The notes under the pieces are model-generated. The model was not told where the DNA came from and did no database searches. It saw only the letters and a program-made list of their open reading frames with translations. A DNA stretch of 30,497 nucleotides from CAZDSS01 sp964508185. GTDB taxonomy: Bacteria; Pseudomonadota; Alphaproteobacteria; Sphingomonadales; Govanellaceae. The stretch is from NCBI GenBank assembly GCA_964508185.1, contig CAZDSS010000021.1, positions 1-30,497 on the forward strand. Reading direction: 5' to 3'. Shown here in pieces: positions 22,592 to 30,183 of this stretch. Position 1 is the first letter of the stretch. Each line of letters starts with the position of its first letter. The position numbers and the translations under genes are program-made.

Positions 22592-23956
22592 ATGATGAAT
22601 TTCAAGCTTAAACGAGTGGCGCTCCGACTTCCGCTGATCGCCCTGGTTGGGGGCATCGCCCTGGGGGTCGCCGGGGAAGGTTTCGTGCCGCTCCTGACAG
22701 CCAAGGCCTATGCCCAGGAAGAGGGGCAGCAGCGGCAGACCCGTCGCGTGGTTGCCATGAGCAACAAGGTGCTCACCAAGATCCAGGAGGTGAACGCCCT
22801 CATCAACCCCAACGACGAGGACGGCAAGCCGATCCCCAATTTCAAGCCGGATTACCGCAAGGCGCTGCAGATCCTGGACGAGATCCGGGGCTGGAAGGAC
22901 CTCAACTCCGCCGACCTGACCCAGCTGTGGAATTTCTACGCCTATGTCTACATGTCCCAGGACGACTATCCGAAGGCATTGCAGGCATATGAGCAGATCG
23001 TGAGGATCCCGGACGCCGATCCGCGGTTCGTCACCTCCATCTTGTACAACATGGCGCAGCTCTACATGGCGACCGAGCAGTACAAGAAGGCGATCGAAAC
23101 CCTCGACAAGTGGTTCAAGACGGCCGAATCCCCGACGCCCGACGCCTATGTGCTCTACGGCCAGGCCTACTACATGCTTGACGACTTCAAGCGCGCGCTC
23201 CCGCCCATCGAAAAGGCGGTGGCGCTGGCCAAGGAGCGCGGGGTCGAGCCCAAGGAGACCTGGTACCAGCTTCTCCGCCACATCTATTACGAAAACGGCG
23301 ACAAGAAGAAGTCGCTGCAGATGGTCGAGCTTCTTCTCCGCAACTGGCCGAAGAAGATCTACTGGCTGCAGCTGGCCCAGATGCATGCCGAGCTCAACAA
23401 CGAGATCAAGCAGCTGGCGGCCATGGAAGCGGCCTACCGCAACGGCTATCTGAACCAGTCCCGCGAGCTTGAGAACCTTGCCCAGCTCTATCTCTATCAC
23501 GGGGCGCCCTACAAGGCGGCCAAGGTGCTCCAGAAGGGCATGGAAGACAAGATCGTCGAGAACAAGAAAGAGAACTGGGAACTCCTGTCCACCGGCTGGC
23601 TCAATGCCCAGGAATACAAGAAGGCCATCGGCCCTCTGACCCGGGCGGCCGAGATGTCCGGCCAGGGCGAGATCTATCTCCGGCTGGCGCGCGTCTACAA
23701 CCAGCTCGACGACCATGAGAACACGGTGAAGGCGGTGCAGTCCGCCCTCAAGGCCGGCGGCCTGCGCCGTCCGGACGACGCCTACATTCTCAAGGGCCTC
23801 GCCGAGTTCGAACTCAACCGTCTGGCCGACGCCAAGGCGTCCTTCCGTCAGGCGGCCAAGTCCAAGAACAGCGAGCAGATGGCCACGAGCTGGATCAAGT
23901 TCATCGAGAACGAGGAAGCGCGCCGCGAGGAAATGCGCAAGTTCCTCGCCAACTGA
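22592..23956 (+). CDS. Periplasmic tetratricopeptide-repeat protein of the TonB2-type operon
   Basis: A 454-residue exported TPR protein. The signal sequence (about 1-42, ending KAYAQ) is followed by helical repeats. YRKALQILDEIRGWKDLN, YPKALQAYEQIVRIPD, YKKAIETLDKWFKTAE, FKRALPPIEKAVALAKE, YKAAKVLQKGMEDK, YKKAIGPLTRAAEM and ADAKASFRQAAKSKN mark at least seven units. Such a TPR protein regularly ends DUF3450-TtpC-ExbB-ExbD-TonB operons, so a scaffold role around the TonB complex is likely but unproven. ATG 22592 or 22595 may be used; the ribosome site (ATGGACG) is weak, in contrast to the rest of the operon. A strong terminator follows. Confidence 0.9.
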   Translation: MMNFKLKRVALRLPLIALVGGIALGVAGEGFVPLLTAKAYAQEEGQQRQTRRVVAMSNKVLTKIQEVNALINPNDEDGKPIPNFKPDYRKALQILDEIRGWKDLNSADLTQLWNFYAYVYMSQDDYPKALQAYEQIVRIPDADPRFVTSILYNMAQLYMATEQYKKAIETLDKWFKTAESPTPDAYVLYGQAYYMLDDFKRALPPIEKAVALAKERGVEPKETWYQLLRHIYYENGDKKKSLQMVELLLRNWPKKIYWLQLAQMHAELNNEIKQLAAMEAAYRNGYLNQSRELENLAQLYLYHGAPYKAAKVLQKGMEDKIVENKKENWELLSTGWLNAQEYKKAIGPLTRAAEMSGQGEIYLRLARVYNQLDDHENTVKAVQSALKAGGLRRPDDAYILKGLAEFELNRLADAKASFRQAAKSKNSEQMATSWIKFIENEEARREEMRKFLAN

Positions 23957-23980
23957 TCCGACATTATCCGTCAGCATCGG

Positions 23981-24013
23981 CGCCGGGCTTGTTCAGGCCC
24001 GGCGTTTTCTTTT
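23981..24013 (+). terminator. Rho-independent terminator of the TonB operon
   Basis: CGCCGGGC (23981-23988) pairs perfectly with GCCCGGCG (23997-24004) across an eight-base loop, followed by TTTTCTTTT. It lies 25 bases after the TPR gene stop. Confidence 0.92.
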
Positions 24014-24049
24014 GCCTGTTCTCCACTCATCCCCGGTCGGGGCGCGGGA

Positions 24050-24505
24050 TCAATTCCGGTCCTTCCCTTCCGCCTTCGCGGGCGGCTCATAATCGCTGAT
24101 GTCGGCGATGGGGCAGTGGGCGCCGCCGCGGGAGACGATCACGTCGGTCCGGGCGCAAAGCCGGTTCGAATAGACCCGGTAGCTGAAGCTGTCATAGAAC
24201 TTGAGCGACGGACAGCCGAAGGCCAGGGTCGCCTTCTTGATGCGACCGTTACGCATGTGAAACAAGATGGTCGAGTCATCCAGCACCTCGCTGCGCTGGA
24301 TCTGCGAGACGGTGATGCAGCTGCTGCGCAGGCTGCGGGCGGGCTTGCTTTCTTCTTCCTCCTGAGAGAGCGCCGAGGCCGCGGGCAGGCATAGGCAAAG
24401 GGTGAGGCACAGGCCGAAGATCCGGGGCCATGCGCGGGAACGCGTCGCCGCAGGCGGCGCCTTCGCGGCCGGAATCTTCCATGCCGGTGCCCGAAGCTGT
24501 TTCAT
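24050..24505 (-). CDS. Small secreted four-cysteine protein, DUF6491-like
   Basis: A protein of about 151 residues. A basic leader and hydrophobic segment (PRIFGLCLTLCLCLPAASALS) form a signal peptide with an unusually long n-region. The mature part has CITVSQIQRSEVLDDSTILFHMRNGRIKKATLAFGCPSLKFY and LCARTDVIVSRGGAHCPIADI, with four cysteines that could form two disulfides. The RCI..I....VLDD.TI.F.M..G...L...CP.L pattern resembles DUF6491, a family without known function; I am moderately sure of this. The start is uncertain: ATG at 24505 or 24517, with no clear ribosome site. It is monocistronic and convergent with the TonB operon. Confidence 0.7.
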   Translation of the reverse strand: MKQLRAPAWKIPAAKAPPAATRSRAWPRIFGLCLTLCLCLPAASALSQEEEESKPARSLRSSCITVSQIQRSEVLDDSTILFHMRNGRIKKATLAFGCPSLKFYDSFSYRVYSNRLCARTDVIVSRGGAHCPIADISDYEPPAKAEGKDRN

Positions 24506-24887
24506 GCCTGCTGTCATGACCCGATCTGGCGCAGTCCTTGAACCCCTTTTCAACGGAGATTTATCGCATCCCGACCAGCCTGGCAAAACGCTGGTGACGC
24601 GCCGGCTTTCACGGGCGCACGGCGCATGGACCGCTCCTGACCCCCGTCGGCGGTTCCCCCATCAAGGCCAGAGCCTAGCAAGCCTTCATGAACGCGTGAT
24701 GAATTCTGCATGAGGCATGACCGGCTCCGGCGCGGGTTCCCTTGTTGCATCCCCGGCCCCCGCCTTCTAAACTGCGGCACAGCCTGTGATTATGGCCGGA
24801 GCGCTCCCAGCGGGACGCGCCACATGGCCGGGGGACGCATCATTCGTCCCGCATCCATCGCCAGCGGTCGAGGGGGACGCGCCGCAC

Positions 24888-26096
24888 ATGCATCTCGTAA
24901 GCCAAGCCTTGTGGCTTCTATCCTTCGGGCTCCTCTCCGGGATCGCCGCCTTCCTGTTGCATGCGGCGCTGGGGCTTGCGCCGGAGATTGCGGGGCTCGC
25001 GGGCGTCATCCTGTTCCTCGTCCTGTGGATGGCGCGCGCGCAACTGCTGCGCCGCCGCGAGCGGCGGGAGATCGACCATCGGCTGATGGCGCTCTACGAA
25101 GACTACCAGTCCGCCCTGTCCCAATACGAAGACCTGCGCGCCCAGTTCCACGACCTGAGGAGCGAGCTTGCGGGCGCCGACCGCCGCCGCAATGGCGAGC
25201 TCATCAGCGAGATCCGCATCCTCCAGACCTTGCTCACCCAGGTGGCGGGCGGCACGGCCGCGACCAGGGGCCGGAAGGACCTCCGAGGCCTCGCGGGCGC
25301 GGGCGACGAGGGCGCGCCCCATGCGGCCGCGGAGCGCCCCGACGAGCGGGAGATCCTGTCCATCATCCAGAACGCCCTGCAGGACAATAGGGTCGACCTC
25401 TATCTCCAGCCCATCGTCCGCCTGCCGTCACGGCGTCCGGCCTTCTATGAAGCCTATTCGCGGGTGCGGGATGCATCGGGCACCATCGTGTTTCCGCGGG
25501 AATATCTGCCGCTCGCCGAGGCGTCGGGGCTCGTCGGCACGCTCGACAACCTGCTTCTCTTCCGCTGCATCCAGGTGATCCGGCGGCTGGGGCCGCGGCG
25601 GCCCGACGTGCGCTTCTTCTGCAACATTTCGGCGGCGTCCCTCGCGGACCAGGATTTCTTCCCCCAGTTCATCGACTTCATGGTAAACAACCTTGAGCTC
25701 GCCGACCGCCTCGTCTTCGAATTCTCGCAGGCGAGCGTGCGCGACCAGTCGCCCGAGGTGGAGCGGAGCCTCGCCCTTCTCGGCCGCCGGGGCTTCCGCT
25801 TCTCCATGGACCATGTGACCGATCTCCATTTCGATCCCGCTGCGCTCGCGGCCCGCCATTTCCAGGTGGTGAAGGTGAGCGCCGACCTGTTCCTTGCGGG
25901 CGGCGGCCATATCGCCAGCGAAGACCTGCAGGAGGTGCTGGCCCGCCACGGCATCGCCCTCGTCATCGAGAAGATCGAATCCGAACCCCAGGTCATCGAC
26001 ATCCTTGACTACGGGGTCGAATACGGGCAGGGCTTCCTGTTCGGTGAACCCCGGCCGAGCCGCGACGAGGCGGCGCTTGGCGAAGGTCACGACTGA
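24888..26096 (+). CDS. tipF: TipF-like membrane protein with degenerate EAL domain
   Basis: A 402-residue protein. Two membrane helices (about 6-28 and 33-50) are followed by a coiled coil (about 55-120), a low-complexity linker and an EAL domain (155-390). The EAL triad reads Glu188-Ala-Tyr190. Asn246, Glu278, Asp308, Lys329, Glu361, Glu364 and Gln381 are kept. The second aspartate of the DDFGTG loop is His309, and the aspartate of the KID motif is Ser331. This domain probably binds c-di-GMP without cleaving it. The architecture is that of Caulobacter TipF, a c-di-GMP receptor for polar flagellum placement. The ATG at 24888 follows GAGGGGGA; earlier in-frame starts would add a non-membrane leader. 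Confidence 0.82.
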   Translation: MHLVSQALWLLSFGLLSGIAAFLLHAALGLAPEIAGLAGVILFLVLWMARAQLLRRRERREIDHRLMALYEDYQSALSQYEDLRAQFHDLRSELAGADRRRNGELISEIRILQTLLTQVAGGTAATRGRKDLRGLAGAGDEGAPHAAAERPDEREILSIIQNALQDNRVDLYLQPIVRLPSRRPAFYEAYSRVRDASGTIVFPREYLPLAEASGLVGTLDNLLLFRCIQVIRRLGPRRPDVRFFCNISAASLADQDFFPQFIDFMVNNLELADRLVFEFSQASVRDQSPEVERSLALLGRRGFRFSMDHVTDLHFDPAALAARHFQVVKVSADLFLAGGGHIASEDLQEVLARHGIALVIEKIESEPQVIDILDYGVEYGQGFLFGEPRPSRDEAALGEGHD

Positions 26097-26114
26097 ACAA
26101 GGGTATGGGTGAAC

Positions 26115-26939
26115 ATGGTGTCCAAGCTTCGCGGCATCGCCGCGATCGCCGATCGCTTTGACGCGGTCCTTTCCGACGTCTGGGGCGTCGTCCATAACGG
26201 CCGCGCGGCCCATGCGGCGGCGCTTGAAGCGCTCGTTCAACTGCGGCAGCGGGACAAGCCGGTGATCCTCGTCTCCAACACGCCGCGCCCGGCGCCGCCA
26301 ATCCACCGGCAGCTCGAAGGTTTCGGCGTCCTCATCGGCACCCATTACGACGCTCTGGTGACCGCAGGCGACATGGCGCGGCTTCTGATGTCGGGGCGCT
26401 ATGCGGGGGCGCGGGCCTGGCATCTGGGCCCGGCGCGCGACCTTCCCGTCTTTGATCAGGTGCCGGTGACGCAAGTCGACCGCCCGGAGGATGCGGAGGT
26501 CGTGGTCTGCACCGGCTTCTTCCACGAGGATACGGAGACGGCGGAGGATTACCGGCCGCTCCTTGAAACCCTGCTTTCGCGCAGGCTGCCCCTGATCTGC
26601 GCCAATCCCGACATCATCGTCCATCGCGGGGACGACGTGCTGCCCTGCGCCGGGGCGATCGCCGTGCTTTACGAGGAGATGGGCGGCCCCGTCCATTATT
26701 GCGGCAAGCCCTATCCGGAAATCTATGCGGGGGCGTTGAAGGTCGCGTCCGCCTGCCTCGGCCGGGCGGTGCAGCGCGATCGGGTGCTCACCATCGGCGA
26801 TGGTCTCGAGACGGATATCCGCGGCGCCAGGACCAATGGGCTCCCTGCGCTTTTCATCGCCTCCGGCATACATCGCGGCGAGGATGTGAGCGCCGCGGCC
26901 TTCCGGCCCGACTGGGTGCTGGACGAACTCTGCTGGTAG
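26115..26939 (+). CDS. HAD-superfamily IIA phosphatase (TIGR01459-like)
   Basis: A 274-residue HAD hydrolase. Motif I is DAVLSDVWGVVHNG, where Ser-Asp-Val-Trp-Gly stands for the DxD(V/G) nucleophile site; the first aspartate is kept but the usual second one (acid/base) is Trp. Motif II is the serine/threonine in ILVSNTPRP, motif III is the lysine in YCGKPYPEIY, and motif IV is IGDGLETDIRGA. The family (HAD-IIA, NagD-like, with a C2 cap) includes phosphatases of sugar or pyridoxal phosphates. The DVWGVxHNG form is the TIGR01459 group common in alphaproteobacteria, with unknown substrate. A GTG at 26109 is an alternative start. It follows the tipF-like gene by 18 bases. Confidence 0.88.
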   Translation: MVSKLRGIAAIADRFDAVLSDVWGVVHNGRAAHAAALEALVQLRQRDKPVILVSNTPRPAPPIHRQLEGFGVLIGTHYDALVTAGDMARLLMSGRYAGARAWHLGPARDLPVFDQVPVTQVDRPEDAEVVVCTGFFHEDTETAEDYRPLLETLLSRRLPLICANPDIIVHRGDDVLPCAGAIAVLYEEMGGPVHYCGKPYPEIYAGALKVASACLGRAVQRDRVLTIGDGLETDIRGARTNGLPALFIASGIHRGEDVSAAAFRPDWVLDELCW

Positions 26940-26948
26940 GAAGGAAAG

Positions 26949-26967
26949 GGGCGGCCAAGCGCCGCCC
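26949..26967. terminator. Hairpin between convergent HAD and cheZ genes
   Basis: GGGCGGC and GCCGCCC form a perfect 7-bp stem with a five-base loop. On the minus strand it is followed by CTTTCCTTCC, a loosely T-rich tail, so it may end the cheYZ transcript. On the plus strand no T-run is present. Confidence 0.4.
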
Positions 26968-26975
26968 GCGACGCC

Positions 26976-27857
26976 TCAGCTGAACAGCGCGTCGATTTCG
27001 GACTGGGTGGTGCGGCCGCTGTTCGCCGGGGGCTCCAGCGCGTCGATCTCGCCGCTTGTCACGCTGCCGCGCCGGTTGCCCTTGCCGCCCACCACTTCGG
27101 GCGCCTTGGCCTTCTTTTCCGCAGCTGCATTCCGGGCGGCGGTCGCAGGCTTCGCCGGCGCGTCCTTCGACGCGGGGGCAGCCTTGGCGGCGGGCTTCAC
27201 GGCCGGGGTCTTCTTCGGCGCTGCGCCGTCGGCGAGCAGGGCATCCACCTGCGCCTGGTCGATTCCCTCGCCGTCAAGGGCGGGGCCGCGCAGAAGCGCC
27301 CGGTCCTCGTCCTCCTCGGGCTCGGGCGGCGGCGCGTCGCGGTCGGGATCGACGCCCAGGATGTTCTTGAGGGCGAGCGCCCGCTGCTCGATGAATTTCA
27401 GGGTCTCGACCACCTTGGAAATGCGCTGGCCGGTGATGTCCTGGAACGAGCAGGCCTCGAAGATGCGCAAGATGGCGCTTTCCACCTGCTGGCGGTAGCT
27501 TGCGAGATCGTCGGCCTCGATCGCCATGATCTCTTCCGCCGCTTCCATGATGGTATGGGTCGCTTCTTCGGTCTGGCGGGCGATGGCGTCCAGTTCCTTG
27601 CCCGCCCGGGGGATGCGCGCGCCTTCCAGATTCTTGGGCTGCAGCGCCGCGATCTCGCGCCGGGAATTGGCGATGTATTCGCTCAGCGCCTGGCATTCCT
27701 CATAGATCCGCACGTCGATCGAGCGGAAATAGAGCTGCATGGACTTGATGAGGACCTCGGTGACGCCCGCCACCTCGGCCAGCGAGATGGCGGTATCCCC
27801 CTTCCGGCGCAGACTGTCGACGAGCGCTTCAATCTGGCCGTTGAGCGCCTTCTGCAT
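26976..27857 (-). CDS. cheZ: CheZ-type CheY-P phosphatase with extended C-terminal tail
   Basis: A 293-residue protein phosphatase that removes phosphate from CheY. The helical N-terminal part forms the four-helix-bundle dimer. The catalytic segment ACSFQDITGQRISKVVETL has Asp140 and Gln144, which match Asp143 and Gln147 of E. coli CheZ. A long acidic, then alanine/lysine-rich linker (about 170-265) follows. The tail holds three short motifs of the CheY-docking type: DQAQVDALL (200-208), SGEIDAL (268-274) and QSEIDALFS (285-293). E. coli CheZ has one such C-terminal peptide and FliM carries a similar EIDALL. It is co-transcribed with cheY, whose TGA stop overlaps the start codon by one base. 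Confidence 0.92.
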   Translation of the reverse strand: MQKALNGQIEALVDSLRRKGDTAISLAEVAGVTEVLIKSMQLYFRSIDVRIYEECQALSEYIANSRREIAALQPKNLEGARIPRAGKELDAIARQTEEATHTIMEAAEEIMAIEADDLASYRQQVESAILRIFEACSFQDITGQRISKVVETLKFIEQRALALKNILGVDPDRDAPPPEPEEDEDRALLRGPALDGEGIDQAQVDALLADGAAPKKTPAVKPAAKAAPASKDAPAKPATAARNAAAEKKAKAPEVVGGKGNRRGSVTSGEIDALEPPANSGRTTQSEIDALFS

Positions 27858-28243
27858 CAGAACTCACCAAGCACGGCCTGGAGCTTGGCCTTCAGGGTCT
27901 GGGCGTTGAAGGGCTTCACGATGTAGTTGTTGACCCCCGCCTTCTTGGCGGCGATCACGTTGTCCGTCTTGGATTCCGCCGTGACCATGATGAAGGGGGT
28001 CTGCTTGAGATGGTCGTCGGCGCGGACTTCCTTCAGAAGCTCGAAGCCGGTCATGGGCTCCATGTTCCAGTCCGAGATCACGAGGCCGTAGGACTTGCTG
28101 CGCATCTTGGCCAGCGCGCTCGCCCCGTCGGTCGCTTCGTCCACGTTATCGAAGCCGAGCTGTTTCAACAAATTACGGACAATCCGCAACATCGTCTTGT
28201 AATCGTCAACGATGAGGATTGGCATGTTCATATCGACAGCCAT
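27857..28243 (-). CDS. cheY: CheY-type chemotaxis response regulator
   Basis: A 128-residue single receiver domain. The acidic pair is Asp13-Asp14, the phosphoacceptor is Asp58 in ISDWNMEPMTG, and the switch residues are Thr88 and Tyr107. The conserved lysine is Lys110 in VKPF. The DWNMEPMTGFELL and VTAESK segments match flagellar CheY closely. The ATG at 28243 is chosen because GGAAGTGGGAAC stands upstream; a GTG 12 bases earlier lies inside that ribosome site. It is followed directly by cheZ. No other chemotaxis genes are nearby. Confidence 0.93.
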   Translation of the reverse strand: MAVDMNMPILIVDDYKTMLRIVRNLLKQLGFDNVDEATDGASALAKMRSKSYGLVISDWNMEPMTGFELLKEVRADDHLKQTPFIMVTAESKTDNVIAAKKAGVNNYIVKPFNAQTLKAKLQAVLGEF

Positions 28244-28509
28244 AGACGTTCCCACTTCCTTCGCGCAACCAACTCGACTGGCCCCGTGAGGCCTGCTCAG
28301 CCTGTTCGGGAGGGATTCGTTCCCCGCCGGGCATATTCCTGTGGGGCAAACATAGTGACGGCCGGTTAAAAAAATCGTTAATGGGGCGATCTTTTGCGCC
28401 TGCGTCCCGGCGGGCGCTTCCGGCTTGCCCCCGTTCTTTGCCCTCGGTTATAGTCCGCGAGCCTTGGGCCGCCGCAGCGGCGCGGCCCGACAACAGGGAA
28501 GGAGCGCCG
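28244..28509. other. Divergent control region between cheY and the MaoC gene
   Basis: About 265 bases. On the plus strand TTGCCC (28425-28430) and TATAGT (28449-28454) with an 18-base spacer form a fair promoter for the MaoC gene, 56 bases before its ATG. A TTAA-N8-TTAA pair lies at 28366-28381, close to but one base longer than the CtrA spacing, in an A-rich patch about 125 bases ahead of cheY. Confidence 0.45.
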
Positions 28510-28950
28510 ATGACAGCCACCGTCACTGCCCGACGGATCGAGGACATGCGTCTCGGGGACCAGGCTTCCGTCACCAATACCGTGACCGAACGCGACATCG
28601 AACGTTTCGCCGAAGTGAGCGGCGACACCAATCCCGTTCATCTGGACGAGGCTTATGCCGCCGGCACGGTGTTCAAGGGGCGGATCGCCCACGGCATGCT
28701 GGGGGCGAGCTTCATCTCGGCGGTGCTGGCCAACCGGCTGCCGGGGCCGGGCACCATCTATCTGAGCCAGAGCCTTGCCTTCAAGGCGCCGGTCCGGATC
28801 GGCGACGAGGTGACGACCACCGTCACCGTCAAGGACATCGACGTGGCGCGCCGCCGCCTGACCCTCGATACCGTCTGCGCCGTGGGCGAGCGGGTGGTGA
28901 TCGAGGGCGAGGCGGTCGTGATGCTGGAGCGCCGGAAGGAAACGGTCTGA
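28510..28950 (+). CDS. phaJ: MaoC-family (R)-specific enoyl-CoA hydratase, PhaJ-like
   Basis: A 146-residue single hot-dog-fold hydratase. The catalytic pair is Asp39 and His44 in FAEVSGDTNPVHLDEAYA, the hydratase-2 signature. It is followed by FKGRIAHGMLGASFISAVLANRLPGPGTIYLSQSLAFKAPVRIGDEV. The length is right for PhaJ, which makes (R)-3-hydroxyacyl-CoA from trans-2-enoyl-CoA for polyhydroxyalkanoate synthesis or related fatty-acyl use. No pha genes are in the window, so the pathway is not fixed. GGAAGGAG lies six bases before the ATG. Confidence 0.88.
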   Translation: MTATVTARRIEDMRLGDQASVTNTVTERDIERFAEVSGDTNPVHLDEAYAAGTVFKGRIAHGMLGASFISAVLANRLPGPGTIYLSQSLAFKAPVRIGDEVTTTVTVKDIDVARRRLTLDTVCAVGERVVIEGEAVVMLERRKETV

Positions 28951-29005
28951 CGGGCGCCCGCCCCGGACCCTTTCCACGAGGACCAGAAGGAGCAATCCCC
29001 AAGCC

Positions 29006-30016
29006 ATGCGGATCTTCCGCCATCATATGGATATTCCGTCCGGCCTTCACGGCGGGGTGGTGGCGCTTGGGAATTTCGACGGCTTCCACCGCGGCCATCA
29101 GGCGGTGATCGCCGCCGCGGCCGAGGAAGCGCGGCTCCTGCAGGCGCCCCTGTGGGTCTTCACGACGGAGCCCCATCCGCGGAGCTTCTTCCGGCCGGAC
29201 GCCCCCGAATTCCGCCTCACCCCCTTCCGCGCCAAGATGCATTGCCTCGAAATCTTCGGCGTGGAGAACAGCCTCGTCCTCAATTTCGACGCCGAGCTCG
29301 CCAACAAGCTGGCCCAGGATTTCGTCATGGAGGTCCTGGTCGAAGGCATGGGCATCCGGCATGCGGTCTGCGGCTATGACTATCGCTTCGGCAAGGGCCG
29401 GGGCGGCGGGGTCGATGTTCTCCGCTGGATGGGCGAGATGGAGCATTTCGGAGTCACCGTGGTGGCGCCCGTCGCGGAGAACGGCGACAGGGTCGCGAAC
29501 GTCTATTCGTCGAGCGCCATCCGCCGCGCCCTCGAGGAAGGGGACGTGCGGGGGGCGACCCAGGCCCTCGGCCACTGGTGGTTCATCGACGGCCATGTGC
29601 TCGAAGGCGACAAGCGCGGGCGCACCATCGGCTTCCCGACCCTCAATCTTTCCATGCAGGGCTATCTCTTGCCGCGTTTCGGCGTCTATGCGGTGCGGGT
29701 GCGGATCCCCGACGGGGCCGGCGGCTTCATTGTGCGCGACGGGGTCGCCAATATCGGGCGGCGTCCCACCTTCAACAAGGAGGACGTGACGCTCGAAGTC
29801 CATATCTTCGATTTCTCCGGCGACCTCTACGGCCAGGTGGTGAGCGTGGAGCTCGTGGATTTCATCCGGCCCGAGCAGAAGTTCGCAGGGCTTGAGGCGC
29901 TGAAGGCCCAGATTCTGGCGGACGCCGCCGAGGCGCGCCGCCGCCTTGCGGATCCCGCGCTCCGCCGCGATCTCTTCCGCCTGCCGCGGCTCAGGGGCCT
30001 CGGGAGCGCCGCCTGA
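29006..30016 (+). CDS. ribF: Bifunctional riboflavin kinase / FAD synthetase
   Basis: A 336-residue enzyme that makes FMN from riboflavin and ATP, then FAD from FMN and ATP. The N-terminal FAD synthetase domain (1-175) has the nucleotidyltransferase motif GNFDGFHRGH (22-31) and VCGYDYRFGKGR. YSSSAIRRALEEGD lies near residue 170. The C-terminal riboflavin kinase domain (about 185-320) has GRTIGFPTLNL near 205 and the catalytic region DGVANIGRRPTFN. The length is normal. AGGAG lies 13 bases before the ATG, a rather long spacing. It lies 55 bases after the MaoC gene and is followed by ileS, a usual gene order. Confidence 0.95.
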   Translation: MRIFRHHMDIPSGLHGGVVALGNFDGFHRGHQAVIAAAAEEARLLQAPLWVFTTEPHPRSFFRPDAPEFRLTPFRAKMHCLEIFGVENSLVLNFDAELANKLAQDFVMEVLVEGMGIRHAVCGYDYRFGKGRGGGVDVLRWMGEMEHFGVTVVAPVAENGDRVANVYSSSAIRRALEEGDVRGATQALGHWWFIDGHVLEGDKRGRTIGFPTLNLSMQGYLLPRFGVYAVRVRIPDGAGGFIVRDGVANIGRRPTFNKEDVTLEVHIFDFSGDLYGQVVSVELVDFIRPEQKFAGLEALKAQILADAAEARRRLADPALRRDLFRLPRLRGLGSAA

Positions 30017-30028
30017 AGCCGCCTAAAA

Positions 30029-30050
30029 GCGTCTCGACAGTGGAAGACGC
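30029..30050 (+). other. Small hairpin between ribF and ileS
   Basis: GCGTCT (30029-30034) and AGACGC (30045-30050) form a 6-bp stem with a 10-base loop 12 bases after the ribF stop. The following GCTTGTTACAAC is not T-rich, so termination is unlikely. The rest of the gap to ileS (167 bases in all) shows no gene. Confidence 0.3.
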
Positions 30051-30183
30051 GCTTGTTACAACGGCGGCACCGGACCGCCCGCCGCAAGCTGGCGGCCCCA
30101 AGGCTTTCTGTGCATCACGATCATGCCCGGCCGATCGACGCCGGTGATCTGGCCCGACTTGAAGCGACGGGACCCTTAGCGTC

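Noticed and set aside
28366..28381. TTAA-N8-TTAA as a CtrA site before cheY
   Set aside because: Spacing is eight, not seven, and the site lies in an A-run; mentioned only as a weak possibility.
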